Below, one piece after another: positions 8,541 to 14,511 of a stretch of DNA of 14,511 nt. The position numbers and the translations under genes are program-made. The stretch comes from an uncultured Lentisphaeria bacterium. Lineage in GTDB: Bacteria; Verrucomicrobiota; Lentisphaeria; Victivallales; Victivallaceae. The notes under the pieces were generated by a model. The model was not told the DNA's origin and did no database searches. It saw nothing but the letters and a program-made list of their open reading frames with translations. Location of the stretch: the NCBI GenBank assembly GCA_937888615.1, contig CALABZ010000451.1:1-14511 (forward strand). The letters run 5' to 3'. Every line of letters begins with the position of its first letter. The first letter of the stretch is position 1.

Positions 8541-9356
8541 TCAGGGCCTGAACCAGGTACTGCCATTCTGGGAGGGTAAATAGAATTTGCGCTTGTCCGT
8601 CGAAAGGTCGTTGCCGTCGAGCCGTACCGACGAAGAGTAAATCTCCAGATAGTACTTCGAACTGGCGTGACCGTCGAAATGAAGCACATTGACATTGCTG
8701 CCGTGACGCGCGGCCATATTGGCGTTGCCGGTACGGGGCAGTTGCGGCGATATCCCCGAGGCGTAAAAAGTAAAATATGCCCCCGCACCGCCTGAAACAG
8801 TTGCCGCGGCTCCAGTGGCGCCATTAAAAGCCGGGACGGTTTCCGCGAAATAGATCAGATCGCTGGAGCCGCCGTTGGCTGCCACCTGAGATATTTTGAC
8901 CGGTTGCGGTTCCCCCGCGATTTTCACGGCATCATGCCCGAACGTCAGTGTACTCAAGCCGTAGTGGACACTGCGCCCGGAATAGGTGGATACGGTGCTC
9001 CAGTCATCCAGTTTCTGGTGGGACACAAGCGCTTTGTCTATTTCGCCCGGACATTGCAGGATCGTATTCTGCCCGGAGGCGATATATCCGAATTCAGCCA
9101 GCCTGGACGGCCAGAGTGTCTTGTAGCTGAGCCAGTAATGGGAGTCGCAGAGATAAACGCAATAATCGTCATTGTCACCGCTGTACATGACCACGGCGGT
9201 TCCCAGTTGCTTCAAATTGGATATGCACTTGGTGGATGTTGCTTTCGTTTTCGCCTTGCCCAACGCCGGCAGCAGCATGGCTGCGAGTATCGCTATGATG
9301 GCTATAACTACAAGAAGTTCGATAAGTGTAAAATGCTTTCCCTTTTTCTGTTTCAT
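8541..9356 (-). CDS. Pseudopilin-like protein with prepilin N-terminus and H-X9-DG motif
   Basis: A 271-residue protein of the type II secretion/type IV pilin-like class that is greatly expanded in Planctomycetes and Lentisphaerota. A short basic leader (MKQKKGKH) is followed by FTLIELLVVIAIIAILA (residues 9-25), then the usual PALGKAK and CISNLKQLG (44-52). Near the C-terminus H218 is followed by nine residues and D228-G229, the H-X9-DG signature; LQCPGE (100-105) also fits the family. Residue -1 of the predicted prepilin peptidase site is His, not the classical Gly. After processing it would be membrane- or surface-anchored by its N-terminal helix. Four cysteines (44, 66, 70, 102) could form disulfides. 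AAGGA at 9365-9369 lies 8 bases before the ATG. Such proteins often sit next to carbohydrate-active genes in these phyla, as here next to DUF4838; their molecular role is unknown. Confidence 0.92.
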   Translation of the reverse strand: MKQKKGKHFTLIELLVVIAIIAILAAMLLPALGKAKTKATSTKCISNLKQLGTAVVMYSGDNDDYCVYLCDSHYWLSYKTLWPSRLAEFGYIASGQNTILQCPGEIDKALVSHQKLDDWSTVSTYSGRSVHYGLSTLTFGHDAVKIAGEPQPVKISQVAANGGSSDLIYFAETVPAFNGATGAAATVSGGAGAYFTFYASGISPQLPRTGNANMAARHGSNVNVLHFDGHASSKYYLEIYSSSVRLDGNDLSTDKRKFYLPSQNGSTWFRP

Positions 9357-9387
9357 TTGATCTTTCCTTATGTTGGATGTTGTTGCT

Positions 9388-9401
9388 GTTTATTATAAAA
9401 C
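9388..9401 (-). promoter_or_regulatory. Possible -10 box and palindrome before the pseudopilin gene
   Basis: On the minus strand a perfect TATAAT lies at 9397-9392, inside an imperfect palindrome GTTTTATAATAAAC (9401-9388), 36-41 bases before the pseudopilin ATG. No acceptable -35 hexamer was found at 15-18 bases spacing. It may be an internal promoter that lets the pseudopilin and DUF4838 be expressed apart from the regulator, or only an AT-rich gap. Confidence 0.25.
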
Positions 9402-10444
9402 TACATCGTCCGGTTCGACTCCCGGAGACGATAATACATTTTGCCCGGGTTCGGATTTCCTGTTTTCATGGCGTCCATCAACATCTCGGAGGCGATGTCG
9501 CCCACTTCCGTCATATCGATATCGTAGAAAATCGGTTCCGGCACCGCGTAACTGATCATCAATTGTTTGTTGCGCAGGATCACCGCTCGGGGAAGTTTGT
9601 CGGCCGGAAGATGCAGGGCCAGTTCGGAGGTGATCTTCTGTGCCAGGATATCGTCCATGTAAATGATCCAGTCGGGGCGCCTGTCTTCCGGCAGAGCGAT
9701 GATCTCGTCGGCGATACGCTTGCCGTCTTCCAGGGTCCGCCCCGAATAAACCTGACCGCGATTGCCGGTCAACTCCATGAATATCGGATTCAAATATTGG
9801 TCGATTCCGCCGGATGAATACAGGGCAGGGCGGCGGGGCTGGAATTTTTCCAGCTTCCGGCAAATATCCAGAAGCAAACTTTTCTGGTCGTAAAATAACC
9901 CGTCCGGCGATGGCCCTTCCGAGCCGACGAAAATCAGCGGTATTTCATGTTTATGAATAAACTTGAGGGCTTTGTCCTTGAAACTGTCGAGATGAATAAT
10001 ACCGTCCAGTTCCTTGTTCTCGATGCTTCGTTTCAACCCCGGATAATCGTCAATGTCAAACTGGAAAAAATTTTTATTCCGGGAATGCTGATAACAGAAA
10101 ATCCGCACGTAGCACCCTTTTCGAATCAGTTTCATCTGGAGTGTGCACAGCATGCAGCTGTAATACGGGGACTCTTCGACGTGACGGGCGGTGATCCCGA
10201 TCTGACGTCCGGCGTGGCCATCGGCATTCGGATCAATCACGAATACGCCGATCTTGTCTCGAACTTCGAGGACTCCGTCGTGTTTCAGTTCATTGATGGC
10301 GGTGCCGATGGTGGCGGTGCCGACATTGAACGTTTTGCGCAGGAAATCCTGCGGCGGCAGGCGGTCGCCGGTTTTCAGTTGATGGTCGCGGATGTAACGG
10401 ACCAGCAGTTGTTTCGCCTGTTCGGTTTTTCGCTCGGAAGCCAT
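9401..10444 (-). CDS. GntR-type HTH / LacI-type sensor hybrid transcriptional regulator
   Basis: A cytoplasmic DNA-binding regulator, probably responding to a sugar. The N-terminal winged helix is GntR-like (residues about 8-70): LPPQDF, the helix pair around NVGTATIGTAINELKHDG, then the wing GVFVI. Residues about 80-347 form a LacI/GalR-like periplasmic-binding-protein fold (GITARHVEES, DGIIHLDSF, EIPLIFVGSE, DWIIYMDDI), the layout of Bacillus AraR. Two starts are possible. The ATG at 10456 abuts its AAGGA (10457-10461) with zero spacing, while the ATG at 10444 has 12 bases from that AAGGA and an AGG closer by. The second is preferred; the longer form adds only MTGK. It is transcribed from a strong-looking promoter at 10490-10518 and is first in a run with the pseudopilin and DUF4838 genes, which are its likely targets. 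Confidence 0.88.
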   Translation of the reverse strand: MASERKTEQAKQLLVRYIRDHQLKTGDRLPPQDFLRKTFNVGTATIGTAINELKHDGVLEVRDKIGVFVIDPNADGHAGRQIGITARHVEESPYYSCMLCTLQMKLIRKGCYVRIFCYQHSRNKNFFQFDIDDYPGLKRSIENKELDGIIHLDSFKDKALKFIHKHEIPLIFVGSEGPSPDGLFYDQKSLLLDICRKLEKFQPRRPALYSSGGIDQYLNPIFMELTGNRGQVYSGRTLEDGKRIADEIIALPEDRRPDWIIYMDDILAQKITSELALHLPADKLPRAVILRNKQLMISYAVPEPIFYDIDMTEVGDIASEMLMDAMKTGNPNPGKMYYRLRESNRTM

Positions 10445-10456
10445 CTTGCCTGTCAT

Positions 10457-10461
10457 TCCTT
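10457..10461 (-). promoter_or_regulatory. Ribosome binding site that decides the regulator start
   Basis: AAGGA on the minus strand directly touches the upstream ATG (10454-10456), which makes initiation there unlikely. It stands 12 bases from the in-frame ATG at 10442-10444, which is therefore the favoured start. Confidence 0.5.
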
Positions 10462-10470
10462 GATGTAGAC

Positions 10471-10491
10471 TAAAAACTGTTTAATGTTTAA
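10471..10491. promoter_or_regulatory. Candidate operator at the regulator transcription start
   Basis: Two overlapping elements are visible. TGTTTAA occurs twice in tandem (10478-10484 and 10485-10491). The imperfect palindrome TAAAAACTGTTTA (10471-10483) is symmetric at all but one pair around its centre. Together they overlap the -10 box and the predicted start point (about 10483) of the regulator gene, a typical place for an autorepressor site. Binding by the neighbouring regulator is inference. Confidence 0.35.
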
Positions 10492-10518
10492 GATAACCGG
10501 AGAATCGGGTTTTGTCAA
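10490..10518 (-). promoter_or_regulatory. Sigma70-type promoter of the regulator operon
   Basis: On the minus strand a perfect TTGACA (10518-10513) is followed by a 17-base spacer and TATCTT (10495-10490). The predicted start is near 10483, giving a leader of about 27-39 bases. A- and T-runs lie just upstream (10530-10546, six A, GTGG, seven T) and could act as an UP element. It drives the regulator and probably the pseudopilin and DUF4838 genes. Confidence 0.6.
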
Positions 10519-10603
10519 TACCCTTTTAGAAAAAAGTGGTTTTTTTCGTGATTTTATTTTGTATTTTTCGTTAATGTTCTTATATTTATTTATTGACATC
10601 GTT

Positions 10604-10632
10604 TTGATAACAATGGGGAAAAACCATATTTT
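10604..10632 (+). promoter_or_regulatory. Candidate promoter of the LysM lipoprotein gene
   Basis: TTGATA at 10604-10609, a 17-base spacer and TATTTT at 10627-10632 give a fair sigma70-like pair, with a start about 14 bases before the ATG. A perfect TTGACA at 10593-10598 has no matching -10 at normal spacing. The surrounding 10500-10640 stretch is very AT-rich, so chance matches are easy. Confidence 0.35.
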
Positions 10633-10642
10633 TAAATTTCTT

Positions 10643-10647
10643 GGAGG
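10643..10647 (+). promoter_or_regulatory. Ribosome binding site fixing the LysM protein start
   Basis: GGAGG five bases before the ATG at 10653. This excludes the in-frame TTG at 10641, which would place the Shine-Dalgarno sequence inside the coding region. Confidence 0.85.
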
Positions 10648-10652
10648 AAATC

Positions 10653-11810
10653 ATGAAAACCAATGTCGCAGTTCTTTTAGTTGGAGCAGTGGCCGGCCAG
10701 ATTTTGTTGCTTGGAAGCGGTTGCAAAGATCCTGATGTGCTGGCCCCGCGCGGCTATCAGGTACCGCAGGCTGTCCCGGACCCGGACTATACCACCGAAC
10801 CCGCCCGCAAAACGCCCGCGGTTCCTGTTAAACCCGCTTCCGCCAAGCCGGAAATAGAAACTTTCCCCCCCGCCGCGGTCGATAATCCGCCGGCTTTCGA
10901 CTCCATCCCGAAGGCTCCTCCAGCCGATAACACGCCTGAAAAATATGTGGTCCAGAAAGGCGATACGCTCGGCAAAATCGGCCAGCGTTACGGCGTTAGT
11001 GCCGCCGCCCTGGCGAAATACAACAATCTCGACGTTAAAAAATATATCCATGTCGGTCAAACCATCATGATTCCGCCTCCCGGCACCGTGATTCATGTGG
11101 AACGGACCAAGCCTGCCGCCAAAAAACATTCCAACGGCAAGAGTTCCGCCCGTAGCACCGCCTCAGCCGCCTCTGCTTCCGGCAGCCATGCCGCTCTGGC
11201 CGATGGCTATTATGTTGTCCGCAGCGGCGACTCGATTTCCAAAATTGCCGCCAAATTCAAAGTCAAACGTGCCGACCTGATGAAGGCCAACAGCATCACT
11301 TCGAATACCATCCTCCAGATCGGACAGAAACTGGTAATCCCCGGCAAGAGTCCGAGCGGCACCGCCGCCGTCAGCCGGACTTCCTCTTCGACTCTGGTCA
11401 AGCCTGCGGCTTCGGCTCAGTCGGTGACTCCGGCTTCCGCGGATGGCCTGGGTTCTCCTGTTTCGCCGGTCCAGCCGGGGGACAAGAGCCTGGAAGGAAT
11501 CCTGGACGGTGTTGAAGACCCGGCCGTCGATAACGGTGCGGCCGCTACGACGCCCGCGGCAACTGCTCCTGCCGCCCCTGCCGGCGCTCCTGCAGCCGCT
11601 GGTGTCAGCACACCCGCGAATGTTCCGCCGGCGGCTCCTGTTACCGCTACGTCGCTGACGAGCCGGAGGTCGATCGACATTCCCTCTGACACGACCTGGG
11701 AAAATGTTGCCACCATGTATGCCACTACGGTTGACGAACTGAAACGGCTCAATCCCGATGTCCGTGATGAAAAAACGATCCGGGCTGGTAAAATTCTCTT
11801 TATCCCGTAA
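10653..11810 (+). CDS. Lipoprotein with three LysM domains
   Basis: A 385-residue envelope protein that probably binds peptidoglycan. A hydrophobic signal (residues 4-20) ends in GSGC, which fits the loose lipobox pattern, so C24 is the likely lipidated residue. LysM1 (about 98-141: YVVQKGDTLGKIGQRYGV to VGQTIMIP) and LysM2 (about 187-230: YYVVRSGDSISKIAAKFKV to IGQKLVIP) are canonical. LysM3 (about 341-385) has lost the opening YxVxxGDT but keeps TWENVATMYATTVDELKRLN and AGKILFIP, and ends the protein. Long Pro/Ala/Ser-rich linkers (25-97, 142-186, 231-340) separate them. No catalytic domain such as an M23 peptidase is present, so it is a binder or scaffold rather than a hydrolase. Its own promoter region and a strong terminator suggest a single-gene transcript. 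Divergent from the regulator operon. Confidence 0.9.
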   Translation: MKTNVAVLLVGAVAGQILLLGSGCKDPDVLAPRGYQVPQAVPDPDYTTEPARKTPAVPVKPASAKPEIETFPPAAVDNPPAFDSIPKAPPADNTPEKYVVQKGDTLGKIGQRYGVSAAALAKYNNLDVKKYIHVGQTIMIPPPGTVIHVERTKPAAKKHSNGKSSARSTASAASASGSHAALADGYYVVRSGDSISKIAAKFKVKRADLMKANSITSNTILQIGQKLVIPGKSPSGTAAVSRTSSSTLVKPAASAQSVTPASADGLGSPVSPVQPGDKSLEGILDGVEDPAVDNGAAATTPAATAPAAPAGAPAAAGVSTPANVPPAAPVTATSLTSRRSIDIPSDTTWENVATMYATTVDELKRLNPDVRDEKTIRAGKILFIP

Positions 11811-11830
11811 TCCTTGACCGATGAATAACG

Positions 11831-11873
11831 GGGGCAAATGCGGCGGTAATGTCACATTTGCCCCTTTTTCTTT
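11831..11873 (+). terminator. Rho-independent terminator after the LysM gene
   Basis: GGGGCAAATG (11831-11840) pairs perfectly with CATTTGCCCC (11855-11864) over a 14-nt loop, followed by TTTTTCTTT (11865-11873). The T-run ends three bases before the first possible ispD start codon, leaving no space for a separate leader. Confidence 0.9.
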
Positions 11874-11878
11874 ATAAT
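11851..11878 (+). promoter_or_regulatory. Possible ispD promoter inside the terminator
   Basis: TATAAT at 11873-11878 is a perfect -10 box. GTCACA at 11851-11856, 16 bases upstream, matches four of six -35 positions and lies in the loop and right arm of the terminator. A start near 11883-11886 would give a leaderless or near-leaderless ispD message. Weak on its own, but no other promoter or Shine-Dalgarno sequence is visible. Confidence 0.3.
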
Positions 11879-12572
11879 GATAATGAATGACATAGGCATT
11901 ATTTATGCGGCCGGTGGCAGCGGCAGCCGTTACCGGGGCAACAAACTGTTTGTCGAACTGGAGGGCGAACCGCTGTTCCTTCGTTCGATCCGCAACTTCA
12001 TGGACTTGTGTCCGCCGGAAAACGCGGTGCTGGTGGTTCCCGGAACCCTGTTGGCCGAGTATCGGCGGATTGTCCGGGAGCATCTGGCGGAATACCCGCT
12101 GCAGGTGGTGTTCGGCGGCATGGAACGCAGTGATTCGGTCCGCAACGGGTTGAACGCTCTGCCGGACGGGATCGAATACGTGGCGGTTCACGATGCCGCC
12201 CGTCCGATGGCTGACGCCGCACTCTTCCTGAAATGCCTGGAGGCCGCCCGCGGATGCGGCGGCGCCATTCCCGGCAAACCGGTCTCCGACACGTTGAAAA
12301 AGGTCGACGAGCACAATCTCATTACCGGCACGGTGGACCGCAGTGAATTATGGCGGGTGGAGACGCCGCAGATTTTCCGTTGGGCGCTTCTGGCCGATGC
12401 TTACCGGCGCATTCCGGGCGGTTTCACTGACGACGCGGCGGTCATGGCCGCCGCCGGTCATCCGGTCCGAATGGTTTACAACCCGGCCTTGAATTTAAAG
12501 ATCACCTATCCGGAAGACCTGGAGGTCATCCAGCATCTAGCGGCCCGCAGGAAAGCTCTTGTAGGGGAATAG
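11877..12572 (+). CDS. ispD: 2-C-methyl-D-erythritol 4-phosphate cytidylyltransferase
   Basis: Third step of the MEP (non-mevalonate) isoprenoid pathway: MEP plus CTP gives CDP-methylerythritol and pyrophosphate, in the cytoplasm. At 231 residues it has normal family length. The CTP-binding loop is AAGGSGSRYRGNKLF (11-25), with R18 and K23 as the expected catalytic basic residues; the NKLF variant is also seen in Bacillus-type enzymes. Further motifs are GGMERSDSVRNGL (80-92), VAVHDAARP (102-110), ETPQIF (162-167), FTDDAAVM (183-190) and NLKITYPEDL (206-215). The ATG at 11877 and an in-frame ATG at 11883 are both possible starts, and neither has a Shine-Dalgarno sequence. If the TATAAT at 11873 is the promoter, the second is the real start. 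A membrane protein gene follows 38 bases downstream; ispF is not in the window. Confidence 0.95.
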   Translation: MIMNDIGIIYAAGGSGSRYRGNKLFVELEGEPLFLRSIRNFMDLCPPENAVLVVPGTLLAEYRRIVREHLAEYPLQVVFGGMERSDSVRNGLNALPDGIEYVAVHDAARPMADAALFLKCLEAARGCGGAIPGKPVSDTLKKVDEHNLITGTVDRSELWRVETPQIFRWALLADAYRRIPGGFTDDAAVMAAAGHPVRMVYNPALNLKITYPEDLEVIQHLAARRKALVGE

Positions 12573-12598
12573 GGCAATTCTTCGATGTAAATGATTTG

Positions 12599-12603
12599 GG
12601 AGG
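12599..12603 (+). promoter_or_regulatory. Ribosome binding site fixing a GTG start
   Basis: GGAGG lies 7 bases before the GTG at 12611 and selects it over the in-frame TTG at 12596, which lies upstream of the site. Confidence 0.75.
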
Positions 12604-12610
12604 TTGTATC

Positions 12611-13105
12611 GTGAAAAGGGAGCCTGCTATTGTTTTGAGTTCACTGATTTTCTTTCTGGTTGGGAGCGTGGCGTTGTTTCAGATTTACTCGATCGGAATG
12701 AAACCGTTCCACTTCGTAATGGCGGTGGTGATTGTCCTGTTGATGGGAACGAGTCCGTATATGTTGTCGGGGTTTGGGTTCCGTCTCGGTGAAAGGGTTC
12801 CGCTTGATCCGTGGCGTGTGTTTTTGTTGGAGTGTCTCATGATTTTCGTTTTTCTGGTTTTTTCGGGAAGTGCTACGACGAGCACAGATATATTTTTCGG
12901 GCAACTTCTGACGCGGACATTCATGTTTCCAGCGATTGCATTGCCGGGTTTGCTGGCTAATCTGTTTCGCAAATGGCATTTCATTGGACAGTCGACTATT
13001 ATTATTTTTCTCGTTTCCGGGTTCATTTTCGCATATGCGATTTTGAAGTGCGATCGCCGCTTGGTTCGCAAAGCGGGAAAGACAGAACGCTCCGGCGAAA
13101 ACTAA
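12611..13105 (+). CDS. Small multi-pass membrane protein of unknown function
   Basis: Not recognised as any known family. It is 164 residues with a GTG start chosen for the well-spaced GGAGG at 12599-12603. Hydrophobic segments at about 6-28, 33-52, 68-87, 103-119 and 127-146 suggest four or five membrane spans, with a basic C-terminal tail (CDRRLVRKAGKTER) probably on the cytoplasmic side. No conserved catalytic motif is visible. The coding content looks genuine: strongly hydrophobic periodic segments, a good ribosome site and no overlap with a better gene. It follows ispD by 38 bases and could be co-transcribed. Its TAA (13103-13105) overlaps the TAG of the convergent protease gene (13102-13104), so the two genes share their last bases. 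Confidence 0.7.
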   Translation: MKREPAIVLSSLIFFLVGSVALFQIYSIGMKPFHFVMAVVIVLLMGTSPYMLSGFGFRLGERVPLDPWRVFLLECLMIFVFLVFSGSATTSTDIFFGQLLTRTFMFPAIALPGLLANLFRKWHFIGQSTIIIFLVSGFIFAYAILKCDRRLVRKAGKTERSGEN

Positions 13106-14511
13106 ACGGGATCGGCTTCGGTCGGCAGGGCGGCGGCGATGGCCTGACGCTTCAGGAGGTTGTCCTGAAGCTCTTTATTGAGGTCTTCACGGTACTTGAG
13201 CCAGCGCGGCGTGAGATTGGCATCGCCGACGGCTTCCAGCTTTTGCAGTTCGAGGCGGATAACGGCTTCGCGGGCGCGAAGGACCGCGTCATAATCGGCG
13301 CCGCCGAGGGAGTTTTCATATTCGATCAACCGGAGTTTCTCCGAGGCTTTGACCAGTTCCGGGTTCAGTTCCGGCGCCGCAGGGGCGGGCAGGTTCAGGT
13401 CGCGCTCGATCAGGAGGATCGGGTTATTGGCTTCGGCACGGCTTTCAACCGGGCTCCGGTAGTCGGCGGAATTGATTCCGGGGATCGACAATGAAGCCTG
13501 CAGGGTGTATTCGCGCTGATAGTTCCAACTGCTGTTCAGCCGTTGGAATGAGACTCCGTTCCATGAGATATGGGTGAGTGGCAATTTTTCGAGCGGCAGC
13601 ATTTCCAGCAGTGGAATCGAACGGTTCGGATCCAGCTCGATACGGCCGGCAAAACGGTTGTTGTCGGCCATCGGCAGGGCGAAAGCCTTATCGATTGATT
13701 CCTGTCCGAGGGTGGCGTGATAGGTGAACTGGATATTTTCCAGGTCGCGTTTCATTTCCAGTTCGATATACTGGGGGCGTTCCGCAAGGCTACGGGTGAT
13801 TTCCCGGTCATCGTAGCGAAGGGTGAGTGTGCTGTTCTTATAAGGAAAATTCGGGGAGTATTGAATTTTCCAGCGCATGACGCCCGACTTCGGCGTGAAC
13901 GCATATTCGAGCATCAGGTGCGGCAGTACCGTCTTTACGGGGACCGCGGGGTTGCTTGGACTGATAATCCGGGGCGGTCTGGTGAAGCGGGGTTTAATGT
14001 TCACCGCCACCAGAAAAACGGGGCAGGAAAGCACCAGAATCAGGAACAGGACCGAAAAACGTCCGGCCCGTGCGGTATTCGGGGAGGGGAGGCCGCGGAC
14101 CATATTGCGTATCCGGCGCGAGAGTTCGCGCGGTTTTTCGCTCAGTCCCATTGCCACGGGAGGAGGCGTCGGGGCTCCGGCAAAGCGCAGGAGCAAATTG
14201 CCGTAGGTGCGCAGGGCCTCGGGATGGCGGCGCATAACCTGTTCATCACAGTGAAGTTCACAGCTTTGGCGCAGCCGCCGCCGGACCAGGAAGAGCAATG
14301 GATTGTACCAGAAGAAACGGCTGAAAATCAGTGTCATCATGTTCAGGTATCCGTCACCGGCCCGGTAATGGCAGTATTCGTGTTCCAGCAATAGTTCGAG
14401 TTCCATATCGGACAAATCCCGGAGCTTTTTCATTGGCAGCAGTAATTTCTGGTGGAAAAAACCGAACAAGGTCGGATTCAGTCCTATCGAGTCGGCGTCA
14501 AGCTGCCGAAG
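13102..14511 (-). CDS. M56 (BlaR1/MecR1-type) membrane metalloprotease, 5' end beyond the window
   Basis: The frame is open to the right edge, giving 469 visible residues. The first visible residues (IGLNPTLFGFFHQKLLLP) match the stretch before the zinc site in M56 proteases, so the real start lies outside and the TTG at 14469 is internal. The zinc motif HEYCH is at visible residues 44-48, the probable third ligand is E85 within ELHCDEQV, and membrane segments lie at about 55-78 and 153-172. In BlaR1 and MecR1 this domain cleaves a BlaI-type repressor when an outer sensor binds beta-lactam. Here the exported part (about 173-469) has none of the penicillin-binding motifs. It is a beta-rich region followed by a charged helical, coiled-coil-like tail (about 384-460). 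The ligand is unknown. A blaI-like gene would be expected upstream, off the window. Confidence 0.85.
   Translation of the reverse strand, partial: LRQLDADSIGLNPTLFGFFHQKLLLPMKKLRDLSDMELELLLEHEYCHYRAGDGYLNMMTLIFSRFFWYNPLLFLVRRRLRQSCELHCDEQVMRRHPEALRTYGNLLLRFAGAPTPPPVAMGLSEKPRELSRRIRNMVRGLPSPNTARAGRFSVLFLILVLSCPVFLVAVNIKPRFTRPPRIISPSNPAVPVKTVLPHLMLEYAFTPKSGVMRWKIQYSPNFPYKNSTLTLRYDDREITRSLAERPQYIELEMKRDLENIQFTYHATLGQESIDKAFALPMADNNRFAGRIELDPNRSIPLLEMLPLEKLPLTHISWNGVSFQRLNSSWNYQREYTLQASLSIPGINSADYRSPVESRAEANNPILLIERDLNLPAPAAPELNPELVKASEKLRLIEYENSLGGADYDAVLRAREAVIRLELQKLEAVGDANLTPRWLKYREDLNKELQDNLLKRQAIAAALPTEADPV

Noticed and set aside
8541..9356. Pseudopilin gene as part of a type II secretion or type IV pilus operon
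   Set aside because: No ATPase, platform, secretin or prepilin peptidase gene lies nearby; the neighbours are a regulator and a putative hydrolase.
9386..10484. CTGTTTA shared by the pseudopilin and regulator promoter regions (9386-9392 and 10477-10483) as a common operator
   Set aside because: The same heptamer also occurs inside coding sequence near 3312 and 7333. A 7-mer is expected about twice by chance in a window of this size on two strands, so the match is not enough evidence of a shared site.
10530..10546. Hairpin of six A, GTGG and seven T as a terminator
   Set aside because: The stem is A:T only and too weak. It lies between divergent promoters and fits better as an AT-rich UP-element-like segment.
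11163..12314. Minus-strand open frame of 383 codons across the LysM gene, its terminator and ispD
   Set aside because: It crosses a clear terminator and two well-supported genes on the other strand. Its product is Arg/Gly-rich with no domain, typical of a shadow frame.

Overview
The window carries eight intact or nearly intact protein genes and parts of two more at its edges. There are no RNA genes, transposons or CRISPR arrays. The content points to an anaerobic or facultative member of the Lentisphaerota (Victivallis/Oligosphaera-like). The reasons are a pseudopilin-like protein with the FTLIELLVVIAIIAILA leader and an H-X9-DG motif, a GntR-LacI hybrid regulator, secreted DUF4838 and DUF4434 carbohydrate proteins, and an M56 (BlaR1-type) membrane protease. 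The taxonomic call is inferred from family content, not from a marker gene. Coding DNA is moderately GC-rich; the divergent promoter region at about 10460-10650 is strikingly AT-rich.

Left part, plus strand (2-3830): a large GH42-like glycoside hydrolase, cut by the left edge, is followed after one base by a DUF4434 TIM-barrel protein. A strong hairpin terminator closes this pair and shares bases with the stop codon of the convergent metH. Minus strand (3902-6286): a short cobalamin-dependent methionine synthase lacking the AdoMet reactivation domain.

Central module, minus strand (10456 down to 6388): a GntR/LacI hybrid regulator, a pseudopilin-like secreted protein and a secreted DUF4838 protein lie in that order with gaps of 44 and 20 bases. 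They form a probable regulated surface carbohydrate-processing unit. The regulator has a good sigma70-type promoter (TTGACA-17-TATCTT), and a tandem heptamer and an imperfect palindrome sit at its predicted transcription start.

Right part: a triple-LysM lipoprotein on the plus strand ends in a clear terminator whose T-tract almost touches the start of ispD (MEP isoprenoid pathway). A small polytopic membrane protein of unknown function follows. Its stop codon overlaps, tail to tail, that of an M56/BlaR1-type protease that runs off the right edge and carries a non-penicillin-binding ectodomain.

The most interesting items are the regulator-pseudopilin-DUF4838 unit, the M56 sensor with an unrecognised ectodomain, the GH42-like/DUF4434 pair, and the ispD start embedded in the preceding terminator. 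No stretch above 300 bases lacks a gene.
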